Shown one piece after another: positions 39,604 through 49,225 of a stretch of 64,000 nucleotides of DNA. Under the pieces are notes generated by a model, which searched no databases, was not told where the DNA came from, and saw only the letters and a list, made by a program, of their open reading frames with translations. Position numbers and translations under genes: made by a program. This stretch comes from Luteimonas endophytica (GTDB lineage Bacteria > Pseudomonadota > Gammaproteobacteria > Xanthomonadales > Xanthomonadaceae), in assembly GCF_029887875.1 (NCBI RefSeq), contig NZ_JARXRM010000016.1, positions 43,430-107,429 of the forward strand, read 5' to 3'. Position 1 is the first letter of the stretch. Each line of letters opens with the position of its first letter.

Positions 39604-41379
39604 ATGTTACGACGCCCCTTCTCCAGCGCCTGCCTCGCCGCGCTGCTGCTCGCCGCCGGCGCCGCGCAGGCCGCCGAGGTCGCGCGCGTCGACATCCGCG
39701 GGCTCGACGAGGAGATGACCGAGAACGTGCGGGTCTCGCTGTCGCTGGTCGAGGCGCTCGGCCGCGACGTTCCGCCCAGGCGCCTGGTCTACATGGTGCG
39801 CGAGGCGGAAAGCCAGACCCGCGAGGCGCTGGAGCCGTTCGGCTACTACTCGCCGACGATCGAGGTCGAGCGCGAGCGCTCGGACGACGGGCTGGCGGTG
39901 ACCATCACCGTTGACCCCGGCGAGCCGGTGCGGGTCCGCAACAGCGATATCGCGATCCTGGGCGCCGGCCATCGCGACCGGTACCTGCAGGAGGATCTGG
40001 GCGAGTTCGCGCCCTCGCCCGGATCGGTGTTCGACCACGCCCTGTACGAGGCCAGCAAGGCGCGGATCAGCCGCCGCCTGGCCGAGCGCGGCTACTTCGA
40101 TGCCGACTTCAGCGCGCGGCGGGTGGAGGTGACCCGGGCCGAGCGCGCCGCCGACATCGAGCTGGTCTGGACCAGCGGCGAACGCTACGACATGGGCCCG
40201 ATCGACTTCAGCCAGGAACCGGAGTCGGTCGTCAACGACTCGCTGCTCGAGCGCCTGGTCTACTGGGACGAGGGCGACTACTACCACCAGGGCCGGCTGG
40301 ACCGGCTGCGCACCTCGCTCACCCGGCTGGACTATTTCAGCCGCATCGAGATCAGCACGCGGCCCGAGGACGCCGGCCCCGACCGCCGGGTGCCGGTCGA
40401 GGTCACCCTCACCCCGGCCCCCCGCAAGGTGCAGACCGCGGGCATCAGCTACGGCACCGACAGCGGCGCCGGCGTCCGCCTGGGCGAGGAGCGCCGCTAC
40501 GTCAACCGACGCGGCCACAAGGCGCTGGCCCAGCTGGACTACGCGCAGCGCCGCAAGACCCTCACCCTGCAGTACCGGATCCCCGCATTCGCGTGGCTCG
40601 ACGGCTGGTACACGGCCAGCCTGCAGGTCGCCGACGAGCAAACCGACTACATCGACACGCGCCGCGTCGAGCTGGTCGCCAGCCGCAGCGGCCAGTACAA
40701 CCGCCATCTCAACCTGGTGGCCTCGGCCCACGTGCTGCGCGAACGCTGGGCCTACGTGGAGGAGAACGGCGACGATCCGGAAGCCGAACCGGACTACCGC
40801 TACGCCACCTTCAGCTACCCGTCGCTGCGCGGCGAATACATCGACGTCGACGACCGGATCTTCCCGACCCGCGGGATCGGCGGCTCGCTGGTGCTGCGCG
40901 GCGGGGTCGAGGGCGCCGGTTCGGACGCGAGCTTCGCCCAGCTCCACGCCCGCGCCACCTGGTACCGCGGGCTCGGCGCGCGCAACCGGCTGATCGTACG
41001 CGGGGAACTGGGGCATACCTCCACCGACGCGCTGGTGGCGCTGCCGCCGAGCCTGCGCTTCTATGCCGGCGGCGATCGCAGCATCCGTGGCTACGACTGG
41101 CGCGAGGTGGGCCCGCGGCTGGGCGATTTCGCCCTGGGCGCCAAGAACGTGACCACCGCCAGCGTGGAGCTGGAGCACTACTTCGCCAACGCCTTCGGCA
41201 TCGCCGGCTTCGTCGACAGCGGCAGCGCGTTCGACGACAGCCCGGACTTCCGCACCGGGGTCGGCATCGGCGTGCGCTGGCGCTCGCCGGTCGGGCCGCT
41301 GCGCCTGGACATCGCCCGCGGCCTCGACGATCCCGACTCGCCGTTCACCCTGCACCTCGACATCGGCACCGCGTTCTAG
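39604..41379 (+). CDS. tamA: Outer-membrane assembly factor TamA
   Basis: A 591-residue Omp85-family protein. The signal peptide (about 1-22) ends AAQAAE. POTRA domains follow (about 23-270), with the start IRGLDEEMTENVRVSLSLVEA. The C-terminal beta-barrel carries the RFYAGGDRSIRGYDW motif and the last strand SPFTLHLDIGTAF ends in Phe. It acts with TamB in moving proteins or lipids to the outer membrane. The start at 39604 is chosen because it opens the signal peptide. tamB follows after three bases. Confidence 0.95.
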   Translation: MLRRPFSSACLAALLLAAGAAQAAEVARVDIRGLDEEMTENVRVSLSLVEALGRDVPPRRLVYMVREAESQTREALEPFGYYSPTIEVERERSDDGLAVTITVDPGEPVRVRNSDIAILGAGHRDRYLQEDLGEFAPSPGSVFDHALYEASKARISRRLAERGYFDADFSARRVEVTRAERAADIELVWTSGERYDMGPIDFSQEPESVVNDSLLERLVYWDEGDYYHQGRLDRLRTSLTRLDYFSRIEISTRPEDAGPDRRVPVEVTLTPAPRKVQTAGISYGTDSGAGVRLGEERRYVNRRGHKALAQLDYAQRRKTLTLQYRIPAFAWLDGWYTASLQVADEQTDYIDTRRVELVASRSGQYNRHLNLVASAHVLRERWAYVEENGDDPEAEPDYRYATFSYPSLRGEYIDVDDRIFPTRGIGGSLVLRGGVEGAGSDASFAQLHARATWYRGLGARNRLIVRGELGHTSTDALVALPPSLRFYAGGDRSIRGYDWREVGPRLGDFALGAKNVTTASVELEHYFANAFGIAGFVDSGSAFDDSPDFRTGVGIGVRWRSPVGPLRLDIARGLDDPDSPFTLHLDIGTAF

Positions 41380-41382
41380 GCC

Positions 41383-44300
41383 ATGCCGATCCTGCACCGC
41401 CATCGGATCGACCCGGCACTGACGCCCGAACAGCGCGAGGCGCGGATCGCCGAGCTGCGGCAGCGGCGGCGCGCGCGGCTGCGCTGGCTGGCCTGGCGCT
41501 CGGCGATCGCCCTGGGCGCGCTGCTGCTGGTCGCGGCGGGCCTGGCGTACTGGCTGCTGATGACGCTCGGCGGCCGCGAATTCCTGCTGGCGCAGATCGT
41601 CGCGCGGCTGCCGGCCGGCACCTCGCTGGAGTGGCGCGAGGCGGAAGGACCGGCCGCCGGCCCGCTGACCCTGTACGACGTGCGCTTCCGGCACCGCACC
41701 TGCCCGGATCGCGACGGCGAGCCGGTGGCGTTCGGCGATTGCGACGCGCCGCGGACCCTGTCCTTCGAGGCGGCGCGGGTGATGCTCGACCCGGACATCC
41801 GCCCGCTGCTGGGGCGGCTGTTGCGCCTGGACGTGCTGGAGGTCGAGGACGCGGTGCTGACCCTGCCGCCGGCGGCCGAGGACGAGCCGTTCGAGCTGCC
41901 GCGCTGGCCCGAGTCGCTGCCCCAGATCGGCCCGCTGCCGCTCGCGCTGGAGGCCGACGCCATCCGCGTGGAGCGGCTGCGGGTGGTGGGTGCGGACGGG
42001 CCGCTGGTCGACATCGCCTCGGTGCGAGGCGGCTTCGACGTGCGCGACGGCCTGCTGCGCCTGGAGCGGCTTCGGGTCGAGAGCGACCGCGGTCGCTTCG
42101 CCCTGCACGGCGAGTACGCGCCCCGCGACGACTACCGCATGGACCTCACCGGCAGCGCGCTGCTGCCGGCCCCACCGGGGCGCACCCGCCCGCGCTTCGG
42201 CCTGGCGGCGCGCGGCGACGTCGCGCGGCTGGACGTGGCCGTGGTCGGGCACGCGCCCGCGCCGCTGCGCGCGGTGCTGACCCTGCGGGGCCGCGACCAG
42301 CCCGGCTGGCGCCTGCGCGCCGGCTCCGAGGCGCTCGACCCGGCGCTGCTGGCCGGGAGCGGCGAGCCGGGTATTCCTGTCGCGTTCGCGCTGGAGGCCG
42401 ACGGTCGCGGCGGCGAGGCGGTGCTGGAGGGAAGCTTCTCGCGCGGCGATTTCTCCGCGGTGCTGTTGCCGTCCACGCTGCGGCTGGACGAGCAGGTGCT
42501 CGAGCTCGATCCGCTGGTGCTGCAGCTGCTCGACGGCACCCTGGCGCTGCGCGGCCGTGCCGACTTCCGCGATGCCGCGAATCCGGTCGGGCGCTTCTCG
42601 GTGGCCGCGCGCGGGCTGCGCTGGGCCGGCACCGCGGCCGCCGACGGCACCCCGGCGCCTGCGGTGACCGCCGATGCGGACCTCGGCATCGCCGGCCGCA
42701 TGGCCGCCTGGGCGGTGATCGGCCACGCCGAGCTGGCGCGCGACGGCGTCCAGGCGCGGCTCGAACTGGACGGCCGCGGCAATGCCGATGCCGTGGACCT
42801 GCGCAGGCTGCACGCGCAGACCCCCGGCGGCGCGCTGGAAGCCAGCGGCCGGTTCGCCTGGGCCCCGGCGCTGGCCTGGAATCTCGAGGCCGCGCTCGAA
42901 GATTTCGACCCCGGCTATTTCCTTCCCGACTGGAACGGCGCGATCGACGGGCGCCTGACCAGCGAGGGCGGCACCCGCGCCGACGACGGCGGCCTGGACG
43001 TCGAGGTCGTCGCCGAGCGGCTCGGCGGGCGCCTGCGCGGGCGCACGCTGCGGGGCCAGGGCCGCTTCGCGATGCGCGGCCCCGCCGCCGCCGCCGGCGA
43101 CCAGGGCCGCAGCGACTACGAAGGCGAACTGGACCTGTCGCTGGGCTCCAGTCGGGTGGAGGCCACCGGTTCGGTGACCGATCGGCTGCGCATCGACGCT
43201 ACCCTGGCGCCGCTGCAGCTGGCCGATCTCCTGCCCGGCGGCAGCGGCCGGATCGAAGGCGAAGTGCGGCTGAGCGGCGCCCGCGACGCGCCGGATGCCG
43301 ATGTGGACCTCCGCGCCACCGACCTGGCGTGGGGGGCGTACCGCGCCGAGGCCGCCACCCTGGCCGGGCGCATGCCGTGGCAGCGCGGCCAGCAGGGCAG
43401 CCTGGCCCTGCAGGCCAGGGGGCTGCAGGTGGGCGTCGCCCTGGACACCCTGGCGGTCCGCGCCAGCGGCGCGGTCGAATCGCTGCGCGCCGAGGCCAGC
43501 GCGCGCGGCGCGATCGGCGCGCTCGACCTGGCCGGAAGCCTGGAGCGCCGCGGCGAGACCTGGCAGGGCCGCCTGGCGTCGCTGCGGCTGGCGCCCGAAC
43601 GCGGCGCGGCCTGGTCGCTGCAGGACGCCGCCGCGATCGGCCTGGGCGGGGGCGCCTGGCGGATCTCCGAATCGTGCTTCGCCAGCAGCGACGGCGGTTC
43701 GCTGTGCGTGCAGGCCGACTGGCCACGGACCGGGGTGAGCGTGACCGGGCGCCAGCTGCCGCTGGCGCTGGCCGCACCTTACCTGCCGGAGCGGGAACCC
43801 GGCCGGCCGTGGGTGCTGCGCGGCGAGATCGCCCTGGACGGACGGCTGCGGCCGGCCGGCGACGCCTACAGCGGCGACCTTTCGGTGCGCTCGGAAAGCG
43901 GCGGGGTGCGGGTGGCGGCGCGCGCGCGCCGCGACGTGATCGGCTACGAGGCGCTGCGGCTCGACCTGGAGTTCGATCCGCAGGCGATCCGCGGCACCCT
44001 CGCCGCCACCCTGGGCGACGGCGGCCGCGTGCAGGCGCAGGCGACCACCGGCTGGGACGCGTACTCGCCGCTTTCTGCCGAACTGACGCTCGATACCGAC
44101 GAACTGCTGTGGCTGGAGCTGTTCTCCCCGGACATCGTCGAACCCGAGGGGCGGCTGTCGGCGCGGATCTCGGTGGCTGGTACCCGCGCCGAGCCGCAGC
44201 TGGGCGGACAGGCGCAACTGAGCCAGTTCGCGACCACGATCCCCTCGCTGGCGATCGAGCTGACCGACGGCAACCTGCGCCTGGACGCCGCTGGCGACGG

Positions 44301-45333
44301 CAGCGCGCGGATCAGCGGCAGCGTGCGCTCCGGCGAAGGCACCCTGGACGTCGGCGGGTCGCTGGGCTGGCGCGGCGCCGAGACCCCGCTGGAGCTGAAC
44401 CTGCGCGGCCGCAACCTGCTGGTCTCCGACACCCGCGACCTGCGCGCGGTGGTCGACCCGGACGTGGTGGTGCGCTACGGCGCCGGACGGCCGCTGGAAG
44501 TGGTCGGCACGGTCGTCGTATCGGAGGCCCGGATCGACCTGGAGCGTCTCGACGACGGCGTCTCGGTCTCCCCCGACGTGGTGGTCCTCGACCCGGTCGA
44601 TCCCGACGCGGGCCCGCCGCTGGCGCTGCGGCTCGACCTCACCCTGGTAATGGGGGATGCGGTGACCTTGAACGGCTTCGGTCTGGAAGGCACCCTCGAC
44701 GGCCGGCTGCGGGTGCGGCAGAGCCCGGGCCGCGACATGCTCGCCACCGGCGCGTTGCAGGTCGGCGGACGCTACGAGGCCTATGGCCAGGAACTGGAGA
44801 TCGTGCGCGGCAACCTGGTGTGGAGCAACGACGTGGTCTCCGACCCGCTGCTGGACATCCGCGCCCAGCGGCGGATCGAGGCCGAGGAGCTGACCGCCGG
44901 GATCGATGTCACCGGGCGCGCTTCGGCGCCGCAGGCCACGGTGTGGACCGATCCGGCCCGCGACCAGTCCGAGGCGCTGGCCTACCTGGCGCTGGGCCGT
45001 TCGCTGTCCAGCGTGACCGGCGACGAGGGCCGCCAGCTCGACGCGGCCTCCGCCGCGCTCTCGGCCGGTGGCGGCCTGGTCGCCTCGCAGCTGGGCTCGC
45101 GCATCGGCCTGGACGACGCCGGCGTGAGCCACTCGCGAGCCCTGGGCGGCAGCGTGCTCGGCGTGGGCAAGCAGCTCTCGCCGCGGCTGTACGTCGGCTT
45201 CGGCGTCTCGCTGCTGGGCACCGGCCAGGTCCTGACCCTCAAGTACCTGCTCGGCCGCGGCTTCGACATCGAGATCGAGTCCAGCACGGTCGAGAGCCGG
45301 GGCTCCCTGAACTGGCGGCGGGAGACGGATTGA
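41383..45333 (+). CDS. tamB: Translocation and assembly module protein TamB
   Basis: A 1316-residue AsmA-like protein. One N-terminal membrane helix (about 37-60) is followed by a very long beta-rich periplasmic part that forms a hydrophobic groove. The C-terminal DUF490 domain includes LAYLALGRSLSSVTGDEG and ends in the strand SRGSLNWRRETD. It spans the periplasm to TamA and helps supply phospholipids or proteins to the outer membrane. The length and the link to tamA are normal. Confidence 0.95.
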   Translation: MPILHRHRIDPALTPEQREARIAELRQRRRARLRWLAWRSAIALGALLLVAAGLAYWLLMTLGGREFLLAQIVARLPAGTSLEWREAEGPAAGPLTLYDVRFRHRTCPDRDGEPVAFGDCDAPRTLSFEAARVMLDPDIRPLLGRLLRLDVLEVEDAVLTLPPAAEDEPFELPRWPESLPQIGPLPLALEADAIRVERLRVVGADGPLVDIASVRGGFDVRDGLLRLERLRVESDRGRFALHGEYAPRDDYRMDLTGSALLPAPPGRTRPRFGLAARGDVARLDVAVVGHAPAPLRAVLTLRGRDQPGWRLRAGSEALDPALLAGSGEPGIPVAFALEADGRGGEAVLEGSFSRGDFSAVLLPSTLRLDEQVLELDPLVLQLLDGTLALRGRADFRDAANPVGRFSVAARGLRWAGTAAADGTPAPAVTADADLGIAGRMAAWAVIGHAELARDGVQARLELDGRGNADAVDLRRLHAQTPGGALEASGRFAWAPALAWNLEAALEDFDPGYFLPDWNGAIDGRLTSEGGTRADDGGLDVEVVAERLGGRLRGRTLRGQGRFAMRGPAAAAGDQGRSDYEGELDLSLGSSRVEATGSVTDRLRIDATLAPLQLADLLPGGSGRIEGEVRLSGARDAPDADVDLRATDLAWGAYRAEAATLAGRMPWQRGQQGSLALQARGLQVGVALDTLAVRASGAVESLRAEASARGAIGALDLAGSLERRGETWQGRLASLRLAPERGAAWSLQDAAAIGLGGGAWRISESCFASSDGGSLCVQADWPRTGVSVTGRQLPLALAAPYLPEREPGRPWVLRGEIALDGRLRPAGDAYSGDLSVRSESGGVRVAARARRDVIGYEALRLDLEFDPQAIRGTLAATLGDGGRVQAQATTGWDAYSPLSAELTLDTDELLWLELFSPDIVEPEGRLSARISVAGTRAEPQLGGQAQLSQFATTIPSLAIELTDGNLRLDAAGDGSARISGSVRSGEGTLDVGGSLGWRGAETPLELNLRGRNLLVSDTRDLRAVVDPDVVVRYGAGRPLEVVGTVVVSEARIDLERLDDGVSVSPDVVVLDPVDPDAGPPLALRLDLTLVMGDAVTLNGFGLEGTLDGRLRVRQSPGRDMLATGALQVGGRYEAYGQELEIVRGNLVWSNDVVSDPLLDIRAQRRIEAEELTAGIDVTGRASAPQATVWTDPARDQSEALAYLALGRSLSSVTGDEGRQLDAASAALSAGGGLVASQLGSRIGLDDAGVSHSRALGGSVLGVGKQLSPRLYVGFGVSLLGTGQVLTLKYLLGRGFDIEIESSTVESRGSLNWRRETD

Positions 45334-45410
45334 TCGGAAGCCCCGATGGTGATTGGCGATTCGTAACCGCCGTAGGGCAGGTTCGTGTCAGCGCCATCTC
45401 CTGCGGGCCC

Positions 45411-45438
45411 AGGCCGTTCAGGTTCAGGCGGCCTTTTT
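45411..45438 (+). terminator. Probable terminator of tamAB
   Basis: AGGCCG (45411-45416) and CGGCCT (45429-45434) form a 6-bp stem with a 12-base loop, followed by a run of five T on the plus strand. It lies 78 bases after the tamB stop. The stem is short, so strength is moderate. Confidence 0.6.
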
Positions 45439-45740
45439 GCTGATCACGAACGACCGATCCCCAATCACGGCGCAATAAAAAGCCCCGCAGGCAGGGGGGG
45501 CCGGCGGGGCTCGGTGGAACGGGGCTCGGGGAGAAGCCTTACGTTCCGGGATCACTCCAGGGGAAGGGAGAGATCAGCGACAGACGTTGCATCTGTCGCG
45601 AGCTATATGACCATTCCGCACATGGATGGTTCGTGAAGATTCCGGTTAAATTTCCGCAGGATTCAGCCTGCATTTACCCAGCCCGAAAACGGTCGTTCCC
45701 ACTGAATGGATCCGATAGGCGCCGTCGATCAGGCGCCCGC
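45439..45740. other. Structured intergenic region between convergent tamB and polA
   Basis: No convincing protein gene lies in this stretch. It holds a strong minus-strand terminator (45472-45511) and a perfect 8-bp inverted repeat with a 7-base loop, GCGACAGA (45577-45584) and TCTGTCGC (45592-45599). The bases near 45600-45670 are less GC-rich than the surroundings. It is either a long structured 3' end of the polA transcript or an independent small RNA gene. Confidence 0.5.
45472..45511 (-). terminator. Intrinsic terminator downstream of polA
   Basis: AGCCCCGC (45481-45488) and GCGGGGCT (45504-45511) make a perfect 8-bp stem. On the minus strand it is followed by TTTTTATTG. It lies about 230 bases beyond the polA stop codon and can end the polA transcript or a small RNA encoded in between. 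Confidence 0.8.
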
Positions 45741-48512
45741 CTAATGGGCCTCGTCCCAGTTGTCGCCGGTGCCGCTGTCGACCACCAGCGGCACCCGCAG
45801 TTCGGCGGCGCCGGTCATCCGCGGCACCACCTCCGCCAGCAGGGTGTCGACGAACCCGGCCGCAGCCTCGAACACCAGTTCGTCGTGGACCTGCAGGATC
45901 ATCCGCGCCGCGCCCGGCGGCTGGGTGGCCAGCCAGGCGTCGATGGCGATCATCGCGCGCTTGATGATGTCCGCCGCGGTGCCCTGCATCGGCGCGTTGA
46001 TCGCCGCGCGCTCGGCGCCGGCGCGCAGGCCCTGGTTGCGGGCGGCGATGTTCTCCAGGTACAGGCGGCGACCGAACACCGTCTCCACGTAGCCCTGCTC
46101 GCGCGCCTGCTCGCGGGTGCGCTCCATGAAATCGCGCACGCCTGGATAGCGCGAGAAGTACAGCGCGATGTAGTCCTGCGCCTCGCCGCGGCCGATGCCG
46201 AGGTTGCGCGCCAGCCCGAACGCGCTCATGCCGTACATCAGGCCGAAGTTGATCGCCTTGGCGGCGCGGCGCTCGTTCGGGGTCACGGCGTCCATCGGCC
46301 TGCCGAACACCTCCGCCGCGGTGGCGCGGTGGATGTCGGCGCCGGAGGCGAACGCCCTCAGCAGACCCTCGTCCCGCGACAGGTGCGCCATGATCCGCAG
46401 CTCGATCTGCGAGTAGTCGCAGGCGACGATGCGGTTGCCGGGATCGGCGACGAAGGCGCGGCGGATCCGGCGCCCGTCCTCGGTGCGGATCGGGATGTTC
46501 TGCAAGTTGGGATCGCTGGACGCCAGCCGCCCGGTGGCGGCGCCGGCCTGGTGGAAGCTGGTGTGGACCCGGCCGGTGGCCGGGTTGACCATCTCGGAGA
46601 GCTTTTCGGTGTAGGTGCTGCGCAGCTTCGCCAGCGCGCGGTACTCCAGGATCACCCGCGGCAGCTCGTGCAGGTCGGCGATCGCCTCCAGCGCCTCCTC
46701 GTTGGCCGACGGCTGGCCCTTGGGCGTCTTCACCAGCGCCGGCAGCTTCAGCTCCTCGAACAGCAGCGCACAGACCTGCTTCGGCGAGTCGAGGTTGAAG
46801 CTGCGCCCGGCCAGTTCGGTGGCCTGCTGCTGCAGCGCCAGCATGCGCCGAGACAGGTCGGCGGTCTGGCGGCGCAGCTCGTCGGCGTCGATGCGCACGC
46901 CGTTGGCCTCGATCCGCGCCAGCACCGGCACCAGCGGGATCTCGATCCCGCGGTAGACCTGTTCCAGCGCCGGCACCGCGGCCAGCTTCGGGCCCAGCAG
47001 CCGGTGCAGGCGCAGGGTGATGTCGGCATCCTCGGCGGCGTAGCGGGTGGCGTCGTCCAGCGCGACCTGCGAGAAGGGAATCGCCTTGGCGCCCTTGCCC
47101 GCCACGTCGGCGTACTTGACCGTGGTGTAGCCGAGGTAGCGCAGCGCCAGCGAGTCCATGTCGTGGCGGCTGGCGGTGGCGTTGAAGATGAAGCTCTCCA
47201 GCATGCTGTCGTCGGCATAACCCTGCACCGCCACCCCGTGGCGGCGCAGCACGTGCAGGTCGTACTTGCCGTGGTGGCCGACCTTGCGCTTGCCCGGGTC
47301 TTCGAACAGCGGCCGCAGCGCGGCCAGCGCCTGGTCGCGATCGAGCTGCACGGGAGCGCCGCCGTAGTCGTGCGCCAGCGGCAGATAGGCGGCGCTGCCC
47401 GGCTCGACGCTGACGCTGATGCCGACCAGGCTGGCCCGCATCGGGTCCAGCGAATCGGTCTCGGTGTCGAAGGCGAATTCCGGCGCGGCGCGCATGCGTT
47501 CGATCCAGGCATCGAGCCGGGCCTGGTCGAGCACGGTCTCGTACTCGCCCGGCGCGGCCAAGGCCGGGTCGACGCCCTCGGCGGCCGCGGCCGCCGGGCG
47601 CGCGTAGCCCGCCTCGGTGCCGCGCACGCTGACGCGGTCGCCGGCGGCGTCGGCCGGCACCGCGCCGGCCCCTTCCAGCTCGCGCAGCGCCTGGGTGAAG
47701 CCGTAGCGGGCGTACAGCATGCGCAGCGCCTCGACGTCGCGCGGGCGCAGCGCGAGCTGGCGCGGCCCACGCGCCATCGGCACGTCGGTCCGGATCGTCA
47801 CCAGCTCGCGGTTGAGCGGCAGCCGCTCCAGCACCGCGCGCAGGTTGTCGCCGATCTTGCCCTTGATGTTGGCGGCATTGGCGATCACCCCGTCGAGCGA
47901 TTCGTATTCCCCCAGCCACTTGGCCGCGGTCTTCGGCCCGCACTTGTCCACGCCGCGGACGTTGTCGACGGTGTCGCCCATCAGCGCCAGCAGGTCGACG
48001 ATCTGCGACGGGCGCACGCCGAACTTGTCGATCACCGCCGCCTCGCTGTCCAGGCGGCTGCCGCTCATGGTGTTGACCAGGGCGATGCCCGGCTGCACCA
48101 GCTGGGCGAAGTCCTTGTCGCTGGTGGAGACGGTGACGTCGATGCCGTCGCGGGCCGCGGCCAGGGCCAGGGTGCCGATCACGTCGTCGGCCTCCACCCC
48201 GTCCTCGCGCAGGATGCTGATCCCCAGCGCCTCGACGATGTCGCACATCGGCTGCAGCTGCGCACGCAGCTCGTCGGGCATCGGCGGGCGGTTGGCCTTG
48301 TACTCGGGGTAGAGGTCGTCGCGGAAGGTCCTGCCCGGGGCGTCCACCACGAACGCCACGAAGTCCGGCTGCTCCTTCAGCGTCGCGCGCAGCATGTTGA
48401 CCACCCCGAACAGGGCGCCGGTGGGCTCGCCCTGGGCGTTGGCCAGCGGCGGCAGCGCGTGGAAGGCGCGGTAGAGGTAGGAGGAGCCGTCGATCAGGAC
48501 CAGTCGTGTCAT
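45741..48512 (-). CDS. polA: DNA polymerase I
   Basis: A 923-residue polymerase for repair and Okazaki-fragment processing. The 5'-3' exonuclease domain (about 1-290) starts LVLIDGSSYLYRAFHALPPL. A 3'-5' proofreading domain (about 320-520) keeps the acidic motif FAFDTETDSL. The polymerase domain carries motifs A (DYSQIELRIMAH), B (RRAAKAINFGLMYGMSAFG) and C (LQVHDELVFE). The length is normal, and it is convergent with tamB. Confidence 0.98.
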   Translation of the reverse strand: MTRLVLIDGSSYLYRAFHALPPLANAQGEPTGALFGVVNMLRATLKEQPDFVAFVVDAPGRTFRDDLYPEYKANRPPMPDELRAQLQPMCDIVEALGISILREDGVEADDVIGTLALAAARDGIDVTVSTSDKDFAQLVQPGIALVNTMSGSRLDSEAAVIDKFGVRPSQIVDLLALMGDTVDNVRGVDKCGPKTAAKWLGEYESLDGVIANAANIKGKIGDNLRAVLERLPLNRELVTIRTDVPMARGPRQLALRPRDVEALRMLYARYGFTQALRELEGAGAVPADAAGDRVSVRGTEAGYARPAAAAAEGVDPALAAPGEYETVLDQARLDAWIERMRAAPEFAFDTETDSLDPMRASLVGISVSVEPGSAAYLPLAHDYGGAPVQLDRDQALAALRPLFEDPGKRKVGHHGKYDLHVLRRHGVAVQGYADDSMLESFIFNATASRHDMDSLALRYLGYTTVKYADVAGKGAKAIPFSQVALDDATRYAAEDADITLRLHRLLGPKLAAVPALEQVYRGIEIPLVPVLARIEANGVRIDADELRRQTADLSRRMLALQQQATELAGRSFNLDSPKQVCALLFEELKLPALVKTPKGQPSANEEALEAIADLHELPRVILEYRALAKLRSTYTEKLSEMVNPATGRVHTSFHQAGAATGRLASSDPNLQNIPIRTEDGRRIRRAFVADPGNRIVACDYSQIELRIMAHLSRDEGLLRAFASGADIHRATAAEVFGRPMDAVTPNERRAAKAINFGLMYGMSAFGLARNLGIGRGEAQDYIALYFSRYPGVRDFMERTREQAREQGYVETVFGRRLYLENIAARNQGLRAGAERAAINAPMQGTAADIIKRAMIAIDAWLATQPPGAARMILQVHDELVFEAAAGFVDTLLAEVVPRMTGAAELRVPLVVDSGTGDNWDEAH

Positions 48513-48547
48513 CCGCCGATTCTAAACCGGCGGGCCGCGGCGCACTT

Positions 48548-48640
48548 CGCTAGCAGCGGCCCCGTGGCCGCCAAGGCCGCGGGAGCGTCCTTGCGGCGGC
48601 GATGCCTGGCCGGCGTCGATCCCTGCGCCTGCCGAACCGA
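48548..48640 (-). repeat. Partial copy of the ~110-bp palindromic intergenic element
   Basis: On the minus strand this reads GACGCCGG...ATCGCCGCC followed by CTCCCGCGGCCTTGGCGGCC, which aligns by eye with the right two-thirds of the element at 55372. One end appears to be missing. It lies upstream of polA. Confidence 0.45.
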
Positions 48641-48699
48641 TCACGGCCGGTGGCCGGGGCCGGGCGCATAATCGATGCGAACCGTTTCCGGAGCCCGCG

Positions 48700-48981
48700 A
48701 TGAAATTCCTGCTGCTGATCCCGCTGCTCGCGCTCGCCGCCTGCGCTACCGTGGGCGCGCCCGATCGCCCGGAGGTCCCGGCCAACGCGGTGGAAAACAC
48801 CCGCACCGAGCCCAACGGCGACGTCATTACCGAGTACCGCGTCGGCAACCAGTTGCGGATGGTGCGGGTGCAGCCGGCCCGCGGACCGGAGTACTTCCTC
48901 TACGACCGCGATGGCGACGGCAGCCTCGACAGCGACATCGACGATCCGCCGCAGACCTATTTCGAGCTGTTCGAGTGGTAG
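48700..48981 (+). CDS. DUF2782 lipoprotein
   Basis: A 93-residue protein. The signal peptide ends in a lipobox, LALAACA, with Cys at residue 15. The mature part has the DUF2782 pattern: TRTEPNGDVITEYRVGNQLRMVRVQP and the acidic YDRDGDGSLDSDIDDPP, then a Trp-ending C-terminus. The family is common next to polA in this group and has no known role. It is divergent from polA. Confidence 0.88.
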   Translation: MKFLLLIPLLALAACATVGAPDRPEVPANAVENTRTEPNGDVITEYRVGNQLRMVRVQPARGPEYFLYDRDGDGSLDSDIDDPPQTYFELFEW

Positions 48982-49225
48982 CCAGGCCGCACTGCCGGCT
49001 GCGACGACCGATCCGCGGAGCGCAGCGGACCATTGGCCTATACTCCCAGTCGAGCCACGAACATCCTGACTGGAGAAAGGAGCGGGTGCCCGGTGGCCCG
49101 GCCGGGCCCTGCGCGGCCAGGGAAGACGCGATGTCGCCGCATCCGGCTGGCGGTCCGGTCCCGCGCGGGGCATCCTGATCAGGACACCGCCACCGCTGCA
49201 CCGATCCTCGGAGAAGATCGTCCCG

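Noticed and set aside
39607..45132. Very long open frame on the minus strand opposite tamA and tamB
   Set aside because: Its sequence is His/Gln/Arg/Gly-rich low complexity, typical of the antisense frame of high-GC genes. TamA and TamB on the plus strand are clear family members.
49022..49050. TATACT box upstream of the cupin regulator as a defined promoter
   Set aside because: No convincing -35 element at suitable spacing was found, so I mention it only in the gene entry.
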